Assembly: GCF_003664125.1 (NCBI RefSeq)
Contig: NZ_RCCP01000001.1
Location: forward strand, 1,116,001-1,180,000
Direction of reading: 5' to 3'
From: Planococcus citreus
GTDB taxonomy: Bacteria > Bacillota > Bacilli > Bacillales_A > Planococcaceae
DNA length: 64,000 nt
In this document: positions 58,670 through 64,000 of the stretch, in pieces
Layout of the letters: each line of letters starts with the position of its first letter
Position numbering within the stretch: position 1 is the stretch's first letter
The notes under the pieces: model-generated
The model's input: only the letters and a program-made list of their open reading frames with translations
Databases searched by the model: none
Told to the model about the DNA's origin: nothing
Made by a program: the position numbers and the translations under genes

Positions 58670-59470
58670 ATGGTGAAAGCGATTTTCTTTGATTTGGACG
58701 ACACTTTATTATGGGATCAGCAAAGCGTGAAAGAAGCCTTCCGCGAAACGTGCGAGTGGGCGGCTGAACAAACGGGCGCCGATTGCAGCAATTTGGAACA
58801 GGCGGTGCGGGAAGAAGCCCGCAAGCTGTATGCGGGCTATTCGACACATGCTTTTACGCAAATGATCGGCATCAACCCATTCGAAGGGCTGTGGGGGCGC
58901 TTCGATGATTCGGGAGACGATTTCCAGCGACTTAAAGAAGTTGCGCCAGGTTATCAAGAAGAGGCCTGGACGCTTGGGCTGAAACGCATCGGCATCGACG
59001 ATCCGGAGTTAGGGAAGCAACTCGCCGCGTATTTCCCGGAAGCGAGAAAACGCAACCCGGTACTTTACGAAGACAGCTTGGACGTGCTCGATCAATTGAA
59101 GGGCCGTTTCGATTTATTGCTGTTGACGAATGGGTCGCCGAGCCTGCAGCAGATCAAACTCGACATCACGCCGGAAATCGCGCCGTATTTCGACCATATC
59201 GTCATTTCCGGCGCATTTGGGCGCGGCAAGCCCGATGCCTCCATCTTCGAACATGCCTTGGCGAAGTTCGGCTATGCCCCGAAAGACGTCCTGATGGTCG
59301 GCGACAATCCTTTGACGGATATCCTCGGGGCTGAGCGTGCGGGAATCCCTTCCGTTTGGCTGAACCGAGAGCAAAAAGCACCTCATGAATCGGTTGTCGC
59401 AACTCATGAAATTAACAGCCTGAAAGAGCTATTGCCCTTGCTCGACAAGCTGCAAACTACATCTGCATAA
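58670..59470 (+). CDS. HAD family hydrolase (YsaA/YfnB-like)
   Basis: A 266-residue haloacid dehalogenase phosphatase. Motif I FFDLDDTLLWD (nucleophile Asp), motif II LLLLTNGSPS, Lys in GRGKPDASIF and motif IV MVGDNPLTDILGAERAGIPSVW. The helical cap follows motif I (subclass C1). Relatives dephosphorylate nucleotides or sugar phosphates; the substrate here is unknown. ATG 58670 has GGGAG 9 nt upstream; the 48-nt in-frame upstream extension has no ribosome site. Confidence 0.88.
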   Translation: MVKAIFFDLDDTLLWDQQSVKEAFRETCEWAAEQTGADCSNLEQAVREEARKLYAGYSTHAFTQMIGINPFEGLWGRFDDSGDDFQRLKEVAPGYQEEAWTLGLKRIGIDDPELGKQLAAYFPEARKRNPVLYEDSLDVLDQLKGRFDLLLLTNGSPSLQQIKLDITPEIAPYFDHIVISGAFGRGKPDASIFEHALAKFGYAPKDVLMVGDNPLTDILGAERAGIPSVWLNREQKAPHESVVATHEINSLKELLPLLDKLQTTSA

Positions 59471-59472
59471 GA

Positions 59473-59525
59473 AAAGCGCCTGCCCCGATTGGTCTCTAGA
59501 CAATCGGTGCGGGCGCTTTATTTTT
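59473..59525. terminator. bidirectional terminator between HAD gene and serA
   Basis: AAAGCGCC..CCGATTG and complement CAATCGG..GGCGCTTT with a 10-nt loop; T-rich on both strands. Confidence 0.9.
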
Positions 59526-61110
59526 ATAGATCGATTGCCGTAACGCTTTCGATTTCTTCGAGTTTCTTCAATTCTTCCAAATCTTCCGGATCGGCATGCT
59601 TGTCGATCGACAGCATCATGATCGCGTCGCCGCCGGCATTCGATCGTCCTACCTGCATCGTCGCGATATTGATGTCTTCTGCCCCGAGCAATGTGCCGAC
59701 GCGGCCGATGACTCCCGGGCGGTCATTATGGCGGATGAACAACAGGTGGCCGTTCGGCAGGAAGTCGACGATATAATCATCCACTTTGACGATGCGTGCG
59801 CCTTGGCCGTTTAATAGCGTACCGGATGCTTTCCGCGTGCCGCTCTGCGTTTTCACTTCGACAGTAATGAGGTTGGTAAAGCCGCGGGATTCGGTCGATT
59901 TGTGTTCGTTGACATGAATGCCTTTTTGGTTGGCGATATACATCGCGTTGACGTCATTGACGTGCTTGCCGAGATGGCGTTTGAGCATCCCTTTGAGCAT
60001 ATTGCGCGTCAAGGGGCCGACTTCCAGGTTAGCGAGTTCGCCTGAATAATAGACATTCACTTCATCAGCCGTTTCACCTGTCAAATCAGTGAGGAACGTA
60101 CCGATGCGTTCTGCCAAATCGAAATACGGCTCGATGCGTTTCATGAGTTCTTTCGGTACAGACGGCAAGTTCACCGAATTGCGGACCGTGCCATATTTGA
60201 CGAAGCTGACAACATCTTGGCTGACATCGACTGCGACGCTTTCCTGCGCTTCGAACGTGCTCGCTCCGAGGTGAGGCGTCGCGATGATCTCTGGCAATTC
60301 CAACAAGCGGAAATCGACCATCGGCTCTTGTTCGAAGACATCAAGCGCGGCACCTGCCACTTTGCCGGACTTCACCGCATCATATAAGGCGCTTTCGTCG
60401 ATGATGCCGCCGCGCGCGCAGTTGATGATCTGCACGCCGTCTTTCATCACTTTAAAAGCTTCCGCATTGATCAAATGCTTGGTTTCTTTGAGTAGCGGCG
60501 TATGGACGGTGACAAAGTCAGCCGCTTTCAAGACATCTTCCACCGTCCCGAAGTCGACGCCGAGTTTTTCCGCTTTTTCAGCAGTCAAAAATGGGTCGTA
60601 GGCAATGATGTTCATGCGTTGGCCTTTAGCACGCGCCGCCACTTCCTGGCCAATCCGCCCGAAGCCGACAACGCCGAGCGTCTTGTTTTTCAATTCGACG
60701 CCGACATAGGCTTTACGGTCCCATTTGCCTTGCTTGAGGGAATTATAGGCTTGTGGAATCTTGCGTGCCATGCCCATGAGCATGGCCATCGTGTGTTCGG
60801 CAGCCGAATTGGTATTACCGTCCGGTGCGTTGACGACAATAATGCCATGCTCGGTTGCTGCTTCCAAATCGATGTTATCAACCCCAACGCCTGCGCGGCC
60901 GATGATTTTCAAATTGGAAGCTTTTTCGATAAGTTCTCGCGTCACTTGCGTCTGGCTGCGGACGAGCAATGCATCGAACCCGTCGATGCGTTCGGCAAGT
61001 TCAGCTTCAGACAAATTCGTCTCCATGACGATGTTGATGCCGTCGGCGTGGCGCAGCGGATATACGCCTTCTTCTGATAGTGGGTCGCTGATCAACACAT
61101 GAAATGTCAT
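59524..61110 (-). CDS. serA: D-3-phosphoglycerate dehydrogenase
   Basis: A 528-residue SerA, first enzyme of serine synthesis. Substrate domain at the N-terminus ([11 protein letters not shown]), NAD site [17 protein letters not shown], catalytic Arg in CARGGIIDE, Glu in DVFEQEP and His in TPHLGAST. The ASB domain (~320-445) and C-terminal ACT domain ([20 protein letters not shown]) are both present, the long form inhibited by serine. ATG overlaps the aminotransferase stop (TAATG). A T-box upstream controls both genes. Confidence 0.95.
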   Translation of the reverse strand: MTFHVLISDPLSEEGVYPLRHADGINIVMETNLSEAELAERIDGFDALLVRSQTQVTRELIEKASNLKIIGRAGVGVDNIDLEAATEHGIIVVNAPDGNTNSAAEHTMAMLMGMARKIPQAYNSLKQGKWDRKAYVGVELKNKTLGVVGFGRIGQEVAARAKGQRMNIIAYDPFLTAEKAEKLGVDFGTVEDVLKAADFVTVHTPLLKETKHLINAEAFKVMKDGVQIINCARGGIIDESALYDAVKSGKVAGAALDVFEQEPMVDFRLLELPEIIATPHLGASTFEAQESVAVDVSQDVVSFVKYGTVRNSVNLPSVPKELMKRIEPYFDLAERIGTFLTDLTGETADEVNVYYSGELANLEVGPLTRNMLKGMLKRHLGKHVNDVNAMYIANQKGIHVNEHKSTESRGFTNLITVEVKTQSGTRKASGTLLNGQGARIVKVDDYIVDFLPNGHLLFIRHNDRPGVIGRVGTLLGAEDINIATMQVGRSNAGGDAIMMLSIDKHADPEDLEELKKLEEIESVTAIDL

Positions 61111-62267
61111 TATTTATCCTTCCCTTCCAAAAAGACTTGCTGCGCGGCGGCAATGCCTGTGCCGAGTGTGATATCTTGTCCAAGCTTTTTCAAGACGACT
61201 TCCGATGCGGCAAGAGCCTGCAGCACATCTGCTGGTGAGCAATAGCCCATATGCCCGACGCGGAAGATGCTCTTCGCGAGATGCTGCTGGCCGCCCGCAA
61301 ATTCAATGGCAAACTCTTCTTTCAGCACTTTGCGGAACTGTTCTGCATCAAAATCTTCCGGATATACAGCGGTGACGGTCGGTGATGCATCCTCATCGCT
61401 TGTCAGCAAACGGACGTTCAGCGCTTTGAATGCAGCGCGTGTCATATCGCGCATCAAGCGGTGACGGCGGTAAACGTTCTCCAGTCCTTCTTCCTCCAAT
61501 AAATTCAATACTTGCTGCAAGCCGTAAAGAATGGAGATCGCTGGCGTGAACGGTGTCGTGTCTTTTTCGATATTGTCGCGGTGCTTTTTCAAATCCAAAT
61601 AAAAGCGCGGCTGCGGATTGGCTTCGATTTTTTTCCATGCCCGCTTGCTCGCTGCGATGAATGCGAGACCCGCCGGGAGCATAAACGCTTTTTGGGAGCC
61701 GGTGACGACAACATCGATGCCCCATTTGTCCATTTCCGTCTCTGTACCCGCTACGCATGAAACGCCGTCAACGACGATCAGCGCGTCCGACACTTGTTTT
61801 ACCGTCTCGGCAAGTTCTTTGATCGGGTTCAGGACGCCGGTTGAGGTTTCACAGAACGTAGAGAAAATGACGCGGATGTCCGGATGCTCCCCAAGGAAGT
61901 TTTTCACGGCTTCCGGATCCACCGCTTGCCCCCATTCCACGTTGAACACATGCGTCGTGATTCCGTAGGCTTGGCAGATTTTAGCGAAACGCTCGCCGAA
62001 GGCACCGGTGACCAGCACCATTACTTCTTCGCCTGGCGCCACGGTATTGACTACTGCACTTTCCAGCGCGGAAGTTCCGCTGCCTGTCAAAATCATCACT
62101 TCTTCTTTTGTGCCAAATACTTTTTTCAATTTCGGGCGGATATCTCTGATCAATGAATACGTGCTTTCCCCGCGATGCCCGATCATCGGTTGTGCCATGG
62201 CACGCCCTACACTTGGCGGAATCGGTGTCGGTCCTGGAATTCGCAAAATTTGTTGGTCTGTCAGCAT
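61110..62267 (-). CDS. class V aminotransferase (serine/phosphoserine-glyoxylate type)
   Basis: A 385-residue PLP enzyme of the alanine-glyoxylate/serine-glyoxylate aminotransferase group. N-terminal RIPGPTPIPPSVGRAM, LTGSGTSALESAV for phosphate binding, DGVSCVAGTE with the ring-stacking Asp, and the PLP Lys in VTGSQKAFMLP. The family usually makes glycine from glyoxylate, but its coupling to serA under a T-box argues that it serves as the phosphoserine transaminase here. ATG 62267 has AAAGGGG 8 nt upstream. Confidence 0.88.
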   Translation of the reverse strand: MLTDQQILRIPGPTPIPPSVGRAMAQPMIGHRGESTYSLIRDIRPKLKKVFGTKEEVMILTGSGTSALESAVVNTVAPGEEVMVLVTGAFGERFAKICQAYGITTHVFNVEWGQAVDPEAVKNFLGEHPDIRVIFSTFCETSTGVLNPIKELAETVKQVSDALIVVDGVSCVAGTETEMDKWGIDVVVTGSQKAFMLPAGLAFIAASKRAWKKIEANPQPRFYLDLKKHRDNIEKDTTPFTPAISILYGLQQVLNLLEEEGLENVYRRHRLMRDMTRAAFKALNVRLLTSDEDASPTVTAVYPEDFDAEQFRKVLKEEFAIEFAGGQQHLAKSIFRVGHMGYCSPADVLQALAASEVVLKKLGQDITLGTGIAAAQQVFLEGKDK

Positions 62268-62316
62268 GATAATGTCCCCTTTCGATTTGAAAAAATTGAT
62301 TCTGGAAATTTGTATA

Positions 62317-62575
62317 CAAAAAAAGACTCTACGCCCCACATCCAAGATGCAAGGGGCGAAGAGTCTCTAGTCGCGGTACCACCCTAATTCACTACCTGGC
62401 ATGCAGGCAGCCTCATTAATATCATGCATAACGGGCATGAAGCGGATGGGCCTACTATAGTTTCAGCACATCTATTCGGGAGTGCTGCCAAATACCGGAA
62501 CCGCTGATTCGCACCACCCATCAGCTCTCTTTGGATTCCTCTGCACATGGCCTATCTCCGTCGCAATAGTTAATC
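62317..62575 (-). ncRNA. T-box leader for serine operon
   Basis: On the minus strand the T-box core AGGGTGGTACCGCG (62372-62385) precedes a strong terminator (AGACTCTTCGCCCC / GGGGCG.AGAGTCT, T7). Upstream, stem I has the GAGAG and GATGGGTGGTGCGAATC apical elements. Folding CGGAG with CTCCCG leaves AGC (62484-62486) as specifier on the 3' side of the specifier loop, a Ser codon followed by A. The T-box N base is U rather than C expected for tRNA-Ser (G73), so G-U pairing would be needed. Confidence 0.88.
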
Positions 62576-62595
62576 GATATAAGTGAATTGAGTCC

Positions 62596-62624
62596 ATCAT
62601 ATATACGAAAAAAACTATTGTCAA
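62596..62624 (-). promoter_or_regulatory. sigma-A promoter of T-box operon
   Basis: On the minus strand perfect TTGACA, 17 bp, TATGAT, some 25 bp before stem I of the T-box. Confidence 0.88.
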
Positions 62625-62900
62625 TATATAAAAAATATTAAGATTTCTTTGCAAGCGTTTTCAATGTTGCTGTTACTGTAGCCGTTGCGCAAAAAATCTT
62701 TTCTTTTTTATTTTCAGAGAATTCCGCATTCCAGGGTAACTCAATTGTAATAGCCCTGACATGTCAGCAAAGCGGATTTTGCGTATAATGAATGGAGATT
62801 CCTTTTCCTTATTGGCATTTTCCAGGAATAATGTCCTGAAAAATGGGTAAATGGATTTTCAGGGAAGATTTTGAATGCCCATTGAAAGGAGAACACCATT

Positions 62901-63839
62901 ATGAAGCTGATCTCTATTATTGTGCCAGCTTTCAACGAAGAAGCGAACATCGCTTCGATGTACAAGACTTTGGTGCAAGAACTTGAGCCGCTTCCTTATC
63001 TGTATGAAATCATGTTTATCAATGACGGCAGCAGTGACGGAACTTTAGACGAAATACTCAAACTCGCCAACGAACACGAAACCGTAAAATATATTTCCCT
63101 GTCCCGTAATTTCGGGAAAGAATCCGCCATGTTCGCAGGCATGAAACGAATCAAAGGAGACGCTGCCATCTTGATGGACAGCGATATGCAGCACCCGCCC
63201 ACGCTCATCTGCGAAATGATTCAAGGCTATGAAGACGGCTTCCATCAAGTCGTCGCCAAACGGTCTCGCAAGGGAGATTCGAAACTGCGCAGTGCATTTT
63301 CTTCCCTATACTACAAAATAGTCAATTCCGTAACCGATGTCAGCTTCGAAGACGGCGAAGGCGATTTCCGCCTCTTGAGCCGCAAAGCCATCAATTCCAT
63401 CCTGTCGCTCAGCGAGAGCAACCGCTTTTCCAAAGGCATTTATTCGTGGATTGGCCTCAGCAAGAAAACCATCAGCTATGAAAATGTCGTGCGCGCAGAA
63501 GGCGATTCCAAATGGTCCTTCGCAAGCCTCGTCAATTACGGCATCGACGGGATCATTTCATTCAATATGAAACCGTTGCGCATCTGTTTTTACACAGGAT
63601 TTCTCGTTTTGTTCCTGTCCTTGCTTTATATCGCTTTTACGTTTTACCAAATCATGGTGCGGGGCGTCATCGCACCCGGTTATTTCACGACCATCACGGC
63701 GATTTTGCTACTTGGCGGCATTCAATTGATCAGCCTTGGCGTCATCGGCGAATACGTCGGACGCATCTATAACGAGACCAAGCAGCGGCCCCATTTCTTG
63801 GTCGACATGAGCAATGTGGATGAATACGATGAATCTTAA
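62901..63839 (+). CDS. GtrB-like family 2 glycosyltransferase (polyprenyl-phosphate type)
   Basis: A 312-residue GT2 enzyme. Catalytic domain: SIIVPAFNEEANIASMY, FINDGSSDGTLDEI, the DxD-like MDSDMQHPP, and the DFRLLSRKAI region. Two C-terminal membrane helices (ICFYTGFLVLFLSLLYIAFTFY, TAILLLGGIQLISLGVIGEYVGRIY) place it at the membrane. It should move a sugar from a nucleotide sugar to undecaprenyl phosphate. AAAGGAG precedes the ATG, a TATAAT at 62784-62789 may be its -10, and a 12-bp palindrome CTGACATGTCAG lies at 62756-62767. It overlaps the GtrA gene. Confidence 0.9.
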   Translation: MKLISIIVPAFNEEANIASMYKTLVQELEPLPYLYEIMFINDGSSDGTLDEILKLANEHETVKYISLSRNFGKESAMFAGMKRIKGDAAILMDSDMQHPPTLICEMIQGYEDGFHQVVAKRSRKGDSKLRSAFSSLYYKIVNSVTDVSFEDGEGDFRLLSRKAINSILSLSESNRFSKGIYSWIGLSKKTISYENVVRAEGDSKWSFASLVNYGIDGIISFNMKPLRICFYTGFLVLFLSLLYIAFTFYQIMVRGVIAPGYFTTITAILLLGGIQLISLGVIGEYVGRIYNETKQRPHFLVDMSNVDEYDES

Positions 63840-64000
63840 ACGCTTGAATACGGAGTTTACCCGCTTTGTTTTTGTTGGGGTCGTCAACACGCTCAGCTAT
63901 TACTCCATCTACCTGTTTTTGCATAATGTGCTCGATTGGGCCTATATGCTGTCCCATGTCATCGGATTTTTGATCAGCTTGAACATTTCGTTTTTCCTGA
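63829..64000 (+). CDS. GtrA family membrane protein, 3' end outside window
   Basis: The ATG at 63829 lies within the last 11 bp of the glycosyltransferase gene. The 57 visible residues (RFVFVGVVNTLSYYSIYLFL, then YMLSHVIGFLISLNISFFL) are the first two of four membrane segments of a GtrA/DPMS flippase-like protein. With GtrB this pair usually flips a lipid-linked sugar for teichoic acid or polysaccharide glycosylation. Only the N-terminal part is seen. Confidence 0.85.
   Translation, partial: MNLKRLNTEFTRFVFVGVVNTLSYYSIYLFLHNVLDWAYMLSHVIGFLISLNISFFL

Noticed and set aside
62756-62767. CTGACATGTCAG palindrome before gtrB as an operator
   Set aside because: A perfect 12-mer but alone, with no consensus -35 in register; not enough to call a regulatory site.
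1-64000. tRNA, rRNA, CRISPR array, insertion sequence or prophage genes
   Set aside because: Looked for on both strands by motif and by gene content; none found. Repeats R1 and R2 have no transposase and no regular spacer-repeat structure.

Overview
The window looks like chromosome of a mesophilic, moderate-GC Gram-positive rod of the Planococcaceae (Planococcus/Planomicrobium type). Most proteins have close Bacillus counterparts (YwbE, YsnF, YnzC, YeeI, RbsRKDACB, bacterial NO synthase), ribosome binding sites are strong AGGAGG type, and sigma-A, sigma-B, MhqR, LexA, CcpA and T-box signals follow the Firmicutes pattern. I see no rRNA, tRNA, CRISPR array, prophage or insertion sequence. Most genes lie on the minus strand. 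The genus is inference; no search was run.

Layout. 1-20.9 kb is a housekeeping and stress region: DUF3243 protein, two MFS exporters, UvrD-like helicase, YwbE, YsnF-like stress protein, large catalase, glutaminase, MhqD-like hydrolase, Hsp33, SRAP protein-patatin-GNAT operon, dicarboxylate symporter, CNNM/CorC protein, YolD and YihY. Four sigma-B-type promoters, two MhqR-like boxes and one LexA box tie many of these to stress responses. 21-24.4 kb holds a dipeptidase/class-I amidotransferase pair and PBP4. 24.5-30.3 kb is a complete ribose operon (rbsRKDACB) with a palindromic operator on its promoter. 30.3-32.5 kb holds a repeat element and a persulfide dioxygenase-rhodanese (CstB-like) operon with a CsoR/CstR-type operator.

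32.6-56 kb is a large acyl-CoA catabolic island. One arm has thiolase, NPD flavoprotein and crotonase. A second has an acetoin-dehydrogenase-like E1alpha/E1beta/E2 set with an SDR. The third, main arm runs from an acyl-CoA synthetase at 55.9 kb through an acyl-CoA dehydrogenase, quinone reductase, crotonase, TRAP transporter, TetR regulator, ComB-like phosphatase, crotonase, 3-hydroxyacyl-CoA dehydrogenase, a phosphotransferase, two MaoC proteins, an SDR, an AtoE-type permease and another quinone reductase. The phosphotransferase and the acyl-CoA dehydrogenase resemble the two halves of vertebrate ACAD10/ACAD11 and the LvaA/LvaC proteins of levulinate catabolism. The best hypothesis is therefore a Gram-positive 4-hydroxyacyl-CoA (gamma-hydroxy acid, levulinate or lactone) degradation system, and this is the main find of the window.

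56-64 kb contains YeeI, NO synthase, a MITE-like repeat with perfect terminal inverted repeats, a HAD phosphatase, a T-box-controlled serine biosynthesis pair (class V aminotransferase-SerA), and a GtrB-GtrA pair cut by the window end.
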